From JAOPZY01 sp036495025 (GTDB taxonomy: Bacteria > Actinomycetota > CADDZG01 > JAHWKV01 > JAOPZY01), in assembly GCA_036495025.1 (NCBI GenBank), contig DASXNO010000325.1, positions 1-8,446 of the forward strand: a stretch of 8,446 nt of DNA, given 5' to 3'. Of this stretch, positions 1 to 6,253 are shown piece by piece (position 1 is the stretch's first letter; each line of letters begins with the position of its first letter). The notes below the pieces were generated by a model, which saw only the letters and a program-made list of their open reading frames with translations, was not told the origin of the DNA and ran no database searches. A program made the translations under genes and the position numbers.

Positions 1-216
1 CGGGTGCGGGCGCACGGCGAAGAGGACGCGGGCCTCCCCGAGCGCCGCCTTCCGGTCCTCGTTGCGGGGCAGCGCCTTCACTTTCAGGGCGACCTGGCGC
101 TGGTGGACGACGTCGAGGGCGCGCAGCACGGTGCCCTGGCCTCCTCGTCCCACGATCTCCAGCACCTCGTACCGGCCCCGTATCAGCGAGCTGACCGTGG
201 AGGCCGGGGCGCTCAC
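1..216 (-). CDS. Serine/threonine protein kinase, N-terminal part (runs off the left edge)
   Basis: The 72 visible codons begin with GTG at 216 and read leftwards out of the window. They encode the start of a Hanks-type Ser/Thr kinase. GRYEVLEIVGRGGQGTVLRA (residues 14-33) holds the glycine-rich ATP loop. VALKV holds the probable catalytic lysine K45, and E61 in GEARVL is a likely helix-C glutamate. The visible part ends in HP, as in the usual HPN motif. The GTG overlaps the stop of the upstream FHA gene in a 4-bp GTGA, and a GAGAGGTG-like ribosome site lies just before it, so the two genes are probably translationally coupled. The kinase would phosphorylate Ser/Thr, and the adjacent FHA protein is a natural phosphothreonine-binding partner; that pairing is inference. 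The catalytic loop, activation segment and any membrane or sensor domain lie outside the window. Confidence 0.88.
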   Translation of the reverse strand, partial: MSAPASTVSSLIRGRYEVLEIVGRGGQGTVLRALDVVHQRQVALKVKALPRNEDRKAALGEARVLFAVRPHP

Positions 217-845
217 GATGCGGCCACCTCTCCGGACGGCTCGGCGGACGCCACCCGCAACGCTGCGATGCTCACCGCTCCCCGGCGAATGGCTTCGTTG
301 GCGAGCCGTACCCGGCGCGAACCCGTGCCCGAGTAGATGCCGAACTTGTCGTAGAGATGCAGGAGGTGCTGCTTGACCGCCGCCTCCGTGACGACGAGGG
401 CGTCAGCGATCTGCCGGATCGGCGCAGGCTCGGTAAAGAGGTCTCCGGAAGCGAGCGGGCGGCAGAGGGCCAGGAGTACGTCGCGCTCCCGGGGTGTGAG
501 CCCCGGTGCCGACGTGGCCGCCTGTGTCTCGGTCTCGTCGGGCTCCGGCCCCTCCGCCCTGAAGAGCACCCTGGTGGCCCCGACGCGGATCTCGTCGCCG
601 GTGCGGAGCCGGCAGTCCCCGAGCAGCCGCTGGCCGTTGACGAAGGTGCCGTTGCGGGCCGACAGGTCCCGGACGCACCACCCTCCAGCGAATCGCTCCA
701 GCACGGCGTGCATCCGGGACACCGTCGGGTCGGAACGCAGGACAACGTCGTTCGAGCGAGCCTTGCCCATACTGACCGGCCGGTCCTCCAGGACGACCAC
801 ATCCCTGCCCTGGGGTTGCCAGACCTCGAGGAAGTACTGTGCCAT
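213..845 (-). CDS. FHA-domain protein with C-terminal helix-turn-helix (probable phospho-responsive regulator)
   Basis: The 210-residue protein has two parts. Residues about 20-95 form a forkhead-associated domain with the phosphothreonine-binding signature: G27-K28 (usually G-R), SRMH (43-46), NGTF (65-68) and NG (70-71). After an acidic linker (about 98-112) comes LTPRERDVLLALC (116-128), then IRQIADALVVTEAAVKQHLL (143-162), which reads as a LuxR-like or winged helix-turn-helix. The frame is open to 917, but a strong GGGGGAAGGG ribosome site 7 bases before the ATG at 845 favours that start. The gene shares four bases with the following kinase gene. The likely role is a cytosolic DNA-binding protein whose FHA domain recognises a phosphorylated partner, possibly the kinase itself. 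The FHA call is firm. The DNA-binding call is good but rests on pattern recognition. Confidence 0.88.
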   Translation of the reverse strand: MAQYFLEVWQPQGRDVVVLEDRPVSMGKARSNDVVLRSDPTVSRMHAVLERFAGGWCVRDLSARNGTFVNGQRLLGDCRLRTGDEIRVGATRVLFRAEGPEPDETETQAATSAPGLTPRERDVLLALCRPLASGDLFTEPAPIRQIADALVVTEAAVKQHLLHLYDKFGIYSGTGSRRVRLANEAIRRGAVSIAALRVASAEPSGEVAAS

Positions 846-852
846 CGCGTAT

Positions 853-862
853 CCCTTCCCCC
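853..862 (-). promoter_or_regulatory. Ribosome binding site deciding the FHA-HTH start
   Basis: On the minus strand GGGGGAAGGG lies 7 bases before the ATG at 845. The open frame continues upstream to 917, but those 24 extra codons are not FHA-like, so this site selects the shorter 210-residue protein. Confidence 0.6.
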
Positions 863-989
863 ATCTCCCCCCCGCAGCTAGATGGCTTCTCTGAGCACGA
901 CGGCCGCGGATCGTCACGGCCTCCCTTGATCCTGAGCACCCTGCCCCGGCCGGTGATACGCACGGCCCGGGAAGGTCTCCGGCGAATCC

Positions 990-1622
990 CTATCCCACGA
1001 GCCGGAGGACCAGCCTCGAAGCCGAGGTCGAGATCGGGCCGAGGATGGGGGGAAGGACCAGGAAGGCGGCGACCAGGAGGATCACGAAGCCGTACTGGTC
1101 GAGGAAGTAGATGATGTGCTGCTTGCTCGGCGGCAGGACCGCACTGAGAATCCGCGACCCGTCCAGCGGGGGGATGGGCAGCAGGTTGAGGATGGCCAGC
1201 AGGACGTTGAGGTAGAGGAACTCGGAGGCGAAGCGGTAGGCGAGGCTCCCGTACGTCGCCGGGTCCATGCGGGCCAGGATCGCCCCCGAGATGAACGCCA
1301 GGATCACGTTGACGAGCGGACCGGCAGCCCCGACCAGCGCAGCCCCGACCCTCTGGTTGCGAAGCTTGCTCGGCGTCATCGGGACGGGTTTGCCCCAGCC
1401 GAAGCCCACGAGCACGATCATGACCGTCCCGAACGGGTCGAGGTGACGGAGCGGGTTCAGCGTCAACCGCCCGGCGAGGCGGGCGGTGGGGTCCCCCTGG
1501 AGCTCGTCGGCCGCCGCGTGGCCGAATTCGTGGAGCGCGATCGCGAGCACGATCGCGATGACGATGAGGATGAAGTCCGAGAACTGCCCGTGGATGAGCA
1601 GGTCGATCATGCCCAGGTGCAT
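990..1622 (-). CDS. Site-2 protease family (M50) intramembrane zinc metalloprotease
   Basis: The 210-residue hydrophobic protein has M50 hallmarks. HEFGH (31-35) supplies two zinc-ligand histidines and the catalytic glutamate, and lies in the first membrane helix (about 17-37). AAGPLVN (99-105) is the family's second conserved block. PPLDGSRI (151-158) provides the third zinc ligand, D154. Further membrane segments are around 65-75, 93-117, 134-150 and near the C-terminus (about 175-200). It is a compact single-core form with no PDZ or CBS domain, similar in length to the short 'site-2 protease family' proteins often found beside trpS/scpAB. The substrate is unknown; relatives cleave membrane-bound anti-sigma factors or other membrane proteins. 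The ATG at 1622 has no ribosome site but has a -10-like TATGCT at leaderless spacing. ATG 1610 is an alternative start. The gene is divergent from trpS. Confidence 0.92.
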   Translation of the reverse strand: MHLGMIDLLIHGQFSDFILIVIAIVLAIALHEFGHAAADELQGDPTARLAGRLTLNPLRHLDPFGTVMIVLVGFGWGKPVPMTPSKLRNQRVGAALVGAAGPLVNVILAFISGAILARMDPATYGSLAYRFASEFLYLNVLLAILNLLPIPPLDGSRILSAVLPPSKQHIIYFLDQYGFVILLVAAFLVLPPILGPISTSASRLVLRLVG

Positions 1623-1628
1623 GGGCGC

Positions 1629-1634
1629 AGCATA
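1629..1634 (-). promoter_or_regulatory. Probable -10 box of a leaderless promoter for the M50 protease
   Basis: On the minus strand TATGCT is followed by six bases and then the ATG at 1622, so transcription would start at or next to the A of the ATG. No ribosome site precedes this start. No convincing -35 box was found 17-18 bases upstream. Inference from spacing only. Confidence 0.45.
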
Positions 1635-1688
1635 CTGGGGGGCCGGCCATATCCGGCGAATACCCTGGGACCGGACCGGGGCCCCCGG

Positions 1689-1694
1689 TAATAT
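1689..1694 (+). promoter_or_regulatory. Probable -10 box of a leaderless promoter for trpS
   Basis: TAATAT, an AT-only hexamer in very GC-rich sequence, is followed by six bases (CTGTGG) and then the trpS ATG at 1701. This TANNNT-6-ATG arrangement is typical of leaderless actinobacterial mRNAs. A weak -35 candidate (TGGGAC, 1666-1671) lies 17 bases upstream. The mRNA would carry trpS and the scpA-scpB-pseudouridine synthase run behind it. Confidence 0.6.
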
Positions 1695-1700
1695 CTGTGG

Positions 1701-2729
1701 ATGGCCCGCGTCTTCTCCGGGGTCCAGCCCACCGGCGAGGGTCCCCACATCGGCAACTACATCGGAGCCTTCCGGCGCTGGGTGGACCTGCAGACCACCC
1801 AGGACGAGTGCCTCTACTGCGTCGTCGACCTCCATGCCATGACGGTCCCCTGGGAGCCGAAGGCCCTCGCGGAGGGCGTCCGCCGGACTGCGGCGACCCT
1901 CATCGCCACCGGCATCGACCCCGAGCGCTCGGTCCTGTTCGTGCAGTCGGACGTTGCCGCCCACACCGAGCTTGCCTGGATCCTCACCTGCCTCTCGCGG
2001 ATGGGCGAGCTCGGGCGCATGACGCAGTTCAAGGACAAGAGCCGGGGCAGCGAAGCCGAGTCGATCGGGGCCGGTCTCTTTGCCTATCCCGTCCTCATGG
2101 CCGCCGACGTGCTGGCCTACCGGGCGGAGCGCGTCCCCATCGGCGACGACCAGCGCCAGCATCTCGAGCTGACGCGGGACCTCGCCATCCGCTTCAACCG
2201 CAAGTTCGGACCGACGTTCCCCGTCCCGGAGGCCGTCATCGGGCAGCAGGGGGCCCGCATCATGTCCCTCGACGACCCGACCGAGAAGATGAGCAAGAGC
2301 TCCACCCGGCCGGCCTCGACGATCGGCATGCTCGACGACCCGGTGACGGTCCGCAGGAAGATCGCCCGAGCCGTCACCGACTCGGGGTCGACCGTCGCCT
2401 ACGGGGCGGACCATCCAGCGGTTTCCAACCTCCTCGACATCCTCGCTGGCGTGACCGGCGAGCCGATCCCCGACCTCGTCGCCGGCCTGGAGGGCCAGGG
2501 CTACGCCCGGCTGAAGTCGGACCTTGCCGACGCGGTGGTGGCGGTGCTGGAGCCCTTCCAGGCCCGCTACACGGAACTGATGGGGGACCCCGCGATGCTC
2601 GACAAGCTCCTCGAGCAGGGGGCGGAGAAGGCCCGGGCGGTGGCGGAGCCGACGATGGCGCTCGTCCGGGAGCGGGTTGGCCTCCGCCCCCGCACCACCG
2701 AGGCGTCCCCCAAGGCACCGACCAGGTGA
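1701..2729 (+). CDS. trpS: Tryptophanyl-tRNA synthetase (tryptophan--tRNA ligase)
   Basis: The 342-residue class I aminoacyl-tRNA synthetase is of normal bacterial TrpRS length. It charges tRNA-Trp using ATP and tryptophan in the cytosol. FSGVQPTGEGPHIGNYIGAF (5-24) carries the HIGH-type signature (HIGN, 16-19), and EKMSKS (195-200) is the KMSKS loop that binds ATP. Between them VPIGDDQRQHLELTRDLA matches the conserved TrpRS/TyrRS core that helps bind tryptophan. The ATG at 1701 lies six bases after a TAATAT -10 box, so the message appears leaderless. The stop TGA overlaps the GTG start of scpA. Nothing is missing or odd. The placement ahead of scpAB, with a divergent M50 protease, is a known conserved arrangement. 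Confidence 0.97.
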   Translation: MARVFSGVQPTGEGPHIGNYIGAFRRWVDLQTTQDECLYCVVDLHAMTVPWEPKALAEGVRRTAATLIATGIDPERSVLFVQSDVAAHTELAWILTCLSRMGELGRMTQFKDKSRGSEAESIGAGLFAYPVLMAADVLAYRAERVPIGDDQRQHLELTRDLAIRFNRKFGPTFPVPEAVIGQQGARIMSLDDPTEKMSKSSTRPASTIGMLDDPVTVRRKIARAVTDSGSTVAYGADHPAVSNLLDILAGVTGEPIPDLVAGLEGQGYARLKSDLADAVVAVLEPFQARYTELMGDPAMLDKLLEQGAEKARAVAEPTMALVRERVGLRPRTTEASPKAPTR

Positions 2730-3496
2730 GCTTCCCCGTCCATCAGGACGTCTTCGAGGGCCCCCTCGACCTGCTGCTGCAACTCGTGTCGAAGGAACGG
2801 GTCGATGTCGCCGAGGTCAACATCGCCACCATCACCGATGACTTCCTGCGGGCCGTCGAGGCCTTCGGGACCCTCGACCTGGACGCGGCGTCGAGCTTCT
2901 TGGTGCTGGCGGCGACCCTCCTCGAGCTGAAGTCGCTGAAGCTGCTCCCCCGGGAGGAGGCGGACCCGGAAACGGCGGCACTCCTGGAAGAGCGGGACCG
3001 GCTCCTGCAGCGCCTCGTCGAGTACGCCACCTTCAAGGGGGCCGCCGATGCGCTCGGCTGGGCGCTGGAGGCGAACGAGGGGTACTTCACCCGGACCGGC
3101 GGGGTCCCCGACGAGCTGCGGCCGGCGCTGCCCGACCTCCTGGAGGGCGTGACCCTGGAGCAGTTCTGGAAGGTGGCGGTCAAGGTCTTCGCCCCCCGGG
3201 TGACGGCCCCGATGGACACGTCGTTCATCGCTCCCCTGCGCGTCAGCGTCGCCGAGATGGTCGAGCTGCTGGCCGAGGAGCTGCGCCGACGCCGGGCGGT
3301 GTCCTTCCGGGACCTGTGCGGCGAGTCGGCCAGCCGGGCCGACGTCGTGGTGCGGTTCCTCGCCCTCCTCGAGCTGTTCCGCCAGCAGTCCGTCGAGGTC
3401 GAGCAGCCGACCCCCTTCGACGGCATCACGGTGCGCTGGCGCCAGCCCCACACCGGGGCGGAACGGCGCAGCGACGACCGGGAGGGGTTGCGGTGA
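2726..3496 (+). CDS. scpA: Segregation and condensation protein A (SMC kleisin)
   Basis: The 256-residue protein is the kleisin subunit of the SMC-ScpA-ScpB condensin-like complex that organises and segregates the chromosome. The N-terminus FEGPLDLLLQLVSKERVDVA (10-29) is the diagnostic ScpA SMC-head-binding motif, followed by a helical stretch to about residue 85. An acidic/helical linker follows, and the C-terminal part (about 180-245, RRRAVSFRDLCGESASRADV onward) is the winged-helix that closes on the SMC cap. GTG at 2726 is chosen because it overlaps the trpS stop as GTGA and sits directly before the conserved motif. The frame is open far upstream over trpS, but that part is not ScpA-like. 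Only a weak AAGGCA lies upstream, so initiation probably depends on coupling to trpS. The end overlaps scpB by four bases. Confidence 0.95.
   Translation: MSFPVHQDVFEGPLDLLLQLVSKERVDVAEVNIATITDDFLRAVEAFGTLDLDAASSFLVLAATLLELKSLKLLPREEADPETAALLEERDRLLQRLVEYATFKGAADALGWALEANEGYFTRTGGVPDELRPALPDLLEGVTLEQFWKVAVKVFAPRVTAPMDTSFIAPLRVSVAEMVELLAEELRRRRAVSFRDLCGESASRADVVVRFLALLELFRQQSVEVEQPTPFDGITVRWRQPHTGAERRSDDREGLR
3480..3487 (+). promoter_or_regulatory. Ribosome binding site for scpB inside the scpA 3' end
   Basis: GGGAGGGG lies 5 bases before the GTG at 3493 and fixes the scpB start, although the frame is open upstream to 3316. It is embedded in the last codons of scpA. Confidence 0.6.
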
Positions 3497-4065
3497 GCCC
3501 GGCCGGCCCCGAGATCCGGCGGGCCGCCGAGGCGATCCTCTTCGTCGCGGAGGAGCCCGTGGGTGCTCCCGAGCTCGCCCTCGTCCTGGAATTGCCCGCG
3601 GCGGAGGTCGAGGCCCTCATGGAGGAGTTGGGCAGCTCGTACGAGGAGCAGGGCCGGGGCTTCGTCCTCCGGCGCGTCTCCGGGGGGTACCGGCTGGCGA
3701 GCCACCCGGCGGCCGCCCCGTTCCTGGAGCGCTTCGTCTCCGAGCACCGGCCCCCGAGGATGACCCAGGCGGCGCTTGAGACCCTTGCGGTCGTCGCCTA
3801 CCGCCAGCCGGTCTCCCGGGCACAGATCGCGGAGATCCGCGGGGTGTCGCCCGACTCCGTCCTGCGGACCCTGGTCACCCGCGGGCTCGTCCAGGAGGTC
3901 GGCCGGGACCCCGGTCCGGGCAACGCCATCCTCTATGGCACCACCGGTGCCTTCACCGAGCGGCTCGGGCTCATGAGCCTGGCCGACCTGCCGCCGCTGG
4001 CCGGCTTCATGCCGAGCACCGCGGAGGTCGAACGAATGGAATCGGGCCTCGGGCCCGGGATCTGA
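3493..4065 (+). CDS. scpB: Segregation and condensation protein B (SMC kite subunit)
   Basis: The 190-residue protein forms dimers that bind the ScpA linker in the SMC condensin complex. Two winged-helix domains are visible. The first begins EIRRAAEAILFVAEEPVGAP (7-26). The second contains MTQAALETLAVVAYRQPVSR (90-109), followed by AQIAEIRGVSPDSVLRTL, the most conserved ScpB signature. GPGNAILYGTT is the usual end of the second domain. The GTG at 3493 overlaps the scpA stop as GTGA and has a good GGGAGGGG ribosome site 5 bases before it. Length and motif order are normal. It is followed after two bases by the pseudouridine synthase gene, the usual neighbour of scpB in many bacteria. Confidence 0.95.
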   Translation: MSPAGPEIRRAAEAILFVAEEPVGAPELALVLELPAAEVEALMEELGSSYEEQGRGFVLRRVSGGYRLASHPAAAPFLERFVSEHRPPRMTQAALETLAVVAYRQPVSRAQIAEIRGVSPDSVLRTLVTRGLVQEVGRDPGPGNAILYGTTGAFTERLGLMSLADLPPLAGFMPSTAEVERMESGLGPGI

Positions 4066-4067
4066 GC

Positions 4068-4901
4068 ATGCCCAGGGCGGCACGGGTGCCCCGACCAAGG
4101 CCGAAACCACGACCGCCCGCCGGGAGGACCGCTTCGGCTGGCTCCGGCAGTGCCGCCGCTTCCTCCCCTGAGGGCGTCCGGCTTCAAAAGCTGCTGGCGG
4201 GCGCGGGGATCGCGTCCCGGCGGCGCTCCGAGGACCTGATCCGCCGAGGCCTCGTGACGGTCGACGGCCGGCCAGCGGTGCTGGGGGAGCGGGTCGACCC
4301 CACCACGGCGGTCGTGGAGGTCGAGGGCAGGCGGGTGTCGCTCGACCCGGGCAAGCTCTACTACGCGCTCAACAAGCCCGCCGGCGTCGTCACGACGAGC
4401 AAGGACCCCGAGGGACGCCGGACCGTGCTCGACCTGCTCGGGTTCGCCGAGCGCGTCCTGCCGGTTGGCCGGCTCGATGCCCCCACCGAGGGCCTCCTGC
4501 TGCTCACCAACGACGGCGAGCTGTCGCACCGTCTCGCCCATCCCTCCTACGAGGTGCCCAGGACCTACATCGCCGAGGTGAAGGGGGAGCCGGGGCGGGG
4601 CGCCCTCCGGCGCCTCACCGAGGAGGGGGTGCCGATCCCCCAGGGCGGGACGGCCCGGGCCGACAGCGTGACCGTCGTCGACATCCGCCCGGGACGGGAT
4701 GCCCGGAGCCTGGTCGAGGTCGTCGTGCACGAGGGCCGCAAGCACGTCGTCCGCAACATGCTGGCCGCCGTGGACCTGCCGGTCGTCCGCCTCGTCCGGA
4801 CCCAGTTCGGCCCCCTGCGCCTCGACCGCCTCGCGCCCGGAAGTTACCGCAAGCTCTCGCAGGCCGAGGTCGCCGCGCTCTACGAGGCAGTCGGACTCTG
4901 A
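4068..4901 (+). CDS. rluB: Pseudouridine synthase of the RsuA/RluB family (probable rRNA modification)
   Basis: The 277-residue protein begins with about 35 residues rich in Pro, Arg, Ala and Ser, probably disordered and RNA-binding. An S4 RNA-binding domain follows (VRLQKLLAGAGIASRRRSED, 37-56, to about 90). The catalytic domain starts at YYALNKPAGVVTT (98-110). GRLDAPTEGLLLLTNDGELS (134-153) contains the catalytic aspartate D137; AHPSYEVPRTY and HEGRKHVVRNM are further family motifs. Enzymes of this type isomerise a specific uridine of rRNA. RluB acts on 23S rRNA, but assignment within the family cannot be proven from sequence alone, so the symbol is by position after scpB and by similarity. 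The ATG at 4068 lies two bases after the scpB stop with only a weak ribosome site, so coupled translation is likely. Confidence 0.9.
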   Translation: MPRAARVPRPRPKPRPPAGRTASAGSGSAAASSPEGVRLQKLLAGAGIASRRRSEDLIRRGLVTVDGRPAVLGERVDPTTAVVEVEGRRVSLDPGKLYYALNKPAGVVTTSKDPEGRRTVLDLLGFAERVLPVGRLDAPTEGLLLLTNDGELSHRLAHPSYEVPRTYIAEVKGEPGRGALRRLTEEGVPIPQGGTARADSVTVVDIRPGRDARSLVEVVVHEGRKHVVRNMLAAVDLPVVRLVRTQFGPLRLDRLAPGSYRKLSQAEVAALYEAVGL

Positions 4902-4926
4902 CGACCCCTCGCGCCCCGCGCTCGGA

Positions 4927-4943
4927 CGAGGAGCCGGTCCTCG
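4927..4943 (+). terminator. Possible weak stem-loop after the pseudouridine synthase gene
   Basis: CGAGGA and TCCTCG form a perfect 6-bp stem with a 5-base loop, 25 bases after the stop of the pseudouridine synthase gene. There is no T-run after it, so termination is uncertain. It lies just before the promoter-like region of the EF-hand gene. Confidence 0.25.
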
Positions 4944-4979
4944 GCGGATTCATCCCTTCCCCAGCCCGATGGGGCGGCG

Positions 4980-4985
4980 TAGGCT
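4980..4985 (+). promoter_or_regulatory. Candidate -10 box for the EF-hand gene
   Basis: TAGGCT fits the TANNNT -10 pattern and would place the transcript start near 4991-4992, giving an untranslated leader of about 30 bases that contains the strong ribosome site at 5007-5014. The matching -35 (TTCCCC, 4957-4962) is poor. It suggests the EF-hand and secreted-protein pair has its own promoter in the 121-bp gap. Confidence 0.35.
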
Positions 4986-5006
4986 ACTGATGGAAACCGA
5001 GTATCC

Positions 5007-5014
5007 GGGGGAGG
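5007..5014 (+). promoter_or_regulatory. Ribosome binding site deciding the EF-hand start
   Basis: GGGGGAGG lies 8 bases before the ATG at 5023. The frame is open further upstream, with another ATG at 4990, but that start would place this site inside the coding region. Confidence 0.65.
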
Positions 5015-5022
5015 AAACCATC

Positions 5023-5571
5023 ATGCTTTCCGAGTTCCGATCGCGCAAGGTCGCCTCAGGATTCGCTGAGCTCGACGCGAACGGGGACGGGCACCTCGAG
5101 CGCGGTGACATCGAGTCGCTGGTGCAGAGTCACGGCGCCGCCTACGGCTACGAGCCGGGCTCGGCGGAGTACGAGGAGCTTGCCCGAAACACCCTGGGTG
5201 TCTGGGACCAGGTGCGGCAGTTCGATTCCGACGGGGACGGCCAGGTGAGCCTGGAGGAGTACGTCGCGGGCTTCGGTGCGTTCGTCGACCAGCGGGATGC
5301 CTTCCTGGCGGGGATGGGTGCACTGGTGGACTCCTTCTACTCGATGGCGGACCGCGATGGCGACGGTCTCATCAGCGAGGAGGAGCTGATCCTGCACTAC
5401 CGTTCGTGGCGCCACACCGAGGACCAGGCGAGGGAGGCGTTCGGTCACCTCGACCGGGACGGCCGCGGCGGCATCTCCAAGCAGGACTGGATGCGCAACC
5501 TCGAGGAGTACTACTACAGCGACGACCCCGAGGCACCGGGCAACTGGCTCGCGCCGCTGCCCGAGGTGTGA
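5023..5571 (+). CDS. EF-hand calcium-binding protein (calerythrin-like)
   Basis: The 182-residue acidic cytosolic protein has four EF-hand loops: DANGDGHLERGD (18-29), DSDGDGQVSLEE (68-79), DRDGDGLISEEE (110-121) and DRDGRGGISKQD (144-155). Loops 2 and 3 are canonical, with E at position 12. Loop 1 ends in D. Loop 4 has R148 where an Asp, Asn or Ser ligand is expected and D at position 12, so it may bind calcium poorly or not at all. Size, spacing and the C-terminal SDDPEAPGNWL tail resemble actinobacterial calerythrin/Cab proteins, which act as calcium buffers or sensors. There is no signal peptide or membrane segment. The ATG at 5023 is supported by GGGGGAGG 8 bases upstream. A secreted-protein gene follows after 4 bases, suggesting coupling. 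No target partner can be read from sequence. Confidence 0.92.
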   Translation: MLSEFRSRKVASGFAELDANGDGHLERGDIESLVQSHGAAYGYEPGSAEYEELARNTLGVWDQVRQFDSDGDGQVSLEEYVAGFGAFVDQRDAFLAGMGALVDSFYSMADRDGDGLISEEELILHYRSWRHTEDQAREAFGHLDRDGRGGISKQDWMRNLEEYYYSDDPEAPGNWLAPLPEV

Positions 5572-5575
5572 TCGC

Positions 5576-6124
5576 ATGCGGCTCGGCCATTCGGGGATTC
5601 GACGCGTCTTCGGCGTAGGAGTTGCCCTCGTCGCCCTTGTGGCCTTCGTCGCCTTGGGGATCCCGGCGTGGGCGGCCGAGGCCCACCCGAACCAGACCTT
5701 TCTGATCGTCGGCACCGTGGAGAATCCCACCGCCCGGGTGTTCGCCAGCGGGATAGTGGAGGGGGCCGGCACCCTGACCGCAGAATCGGCCACCTTCAAC
5801 CAGGCGACCAACTCGTACGACGAGACCGACCTGCTGGCGGTCGGCGCCGGGTCGTTGCGGGTGGTGATCCACGGGGCCTTCAACACCTGGCCGTTCACCC
5901 TCGACGCCCGGACGTGCACCCAGCACGGCACGATTACCGGGACCTGGACGATCGCCTCGGGAGCCGGCTCCCTGGCCGGGGCCGTCGGTGGCGGCACCCT
6001 CTCCGGCGTCTTCCTCACCTACGCGCCGCGGTCGGCCGCCGGCTGCGACCAGGCGTCGATCAAGGGCTTCGTGTTCGGGCCGATGGTTGGCACGCTCCAC
6101 TATCCGCGACCCTCCGAGGACTGA
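5576..6124 (+). CDS. Secreted protein of unknown function, probably beta-rich
   Basis: This 182-residue protein is not recognised as a named family. Residues 1-33 form a classical signal peptide: arginines at 9-10, a long hydrophobic core, and AWA before a likely cut after A33. No lipobox cysteine is present, so it should be exported as a soluble protein. The mature part has short alternating polar/hydrophobic segments and repeated glycine turns, such as GTITGTWTIASGAGSLAGAV (118-137) then GGGTLSG, like a small secreted beta-barrel (an allene-oxide-cyclase-like fold is one possibility, unproven). Two cysteines (C114, C157) could form a disulfide. The ATG at 5576 is 4 bases after the EF-hand stop, and GAGGTG (5563-5568), 7 bases upstream, overlaps the previous gene's end, so the pair is probably co-translated. 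Confidence 0.85.
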   Translation: MRLGHSGIRRVFGVGVALVALVAFVALGIPAWAAEAHPNQTFLIVGTVENPTARVFASGIVEGAGTLTAESATFNQATNSYDETDLLAVGAGSLRVVIHGAFNTWPFTLDARTCTQHGTITGTWTIASGAGSLAGAVGGGTLSGVFLTYAPRSAAGCDQASIKGFVFGPMVGTLHYPRPSED

Positions 6125-6253
6125 CCGCGCCGGTCTCCGGGCCGCACAACGCACGCCGTACCCCGAATCGTCCCCCGCTGTGAGAAGGTTTGGCGTTGTC
6201 CGCGGGGGTCGTTGCCGCGGGAGGTTTGGAGGGAACGTGCGAGGGATGACCGG

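Noticed and set aside
403..1650. Minus-strand 415-residue open frame across the protease and FHA genes
   Set aside because: Its composition is dominated by Arg, Pro and Gly, and both real proteins in that region use another frame.
1623..2414. In-frame upstream extension of the M50 protease antisense to trpS
   Set aside because: The extension has no protease features and lies wholly opposite the trpS coding region; the family start is near 1622.
1697..2725. Long open frame over trpS, in frame with scpA, which would give a 599-residue protein
   Set aside because: Residues before the scpA GTG are Arg/Pro/Gly-rich frame-shadow sequence, while the other frame is a clear TrpRS with HIGN and KMSKS motifs.
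2743..4110. Minus-strand 455-residue open frame opposite scpA and scpB
   Set aside because: Low-complexity Ser/Arg-rich composition typical of GC-rich antisense frames, with well-conserved genes on the other strand.
6200..6220. Two CCGCGG palindromes that could pair upstream of aroH, considered as an attenuator
   Set aside because: No leader peptide, alternative pairing or T-run was found; CCGCGG is common in such GC-rich DNA.
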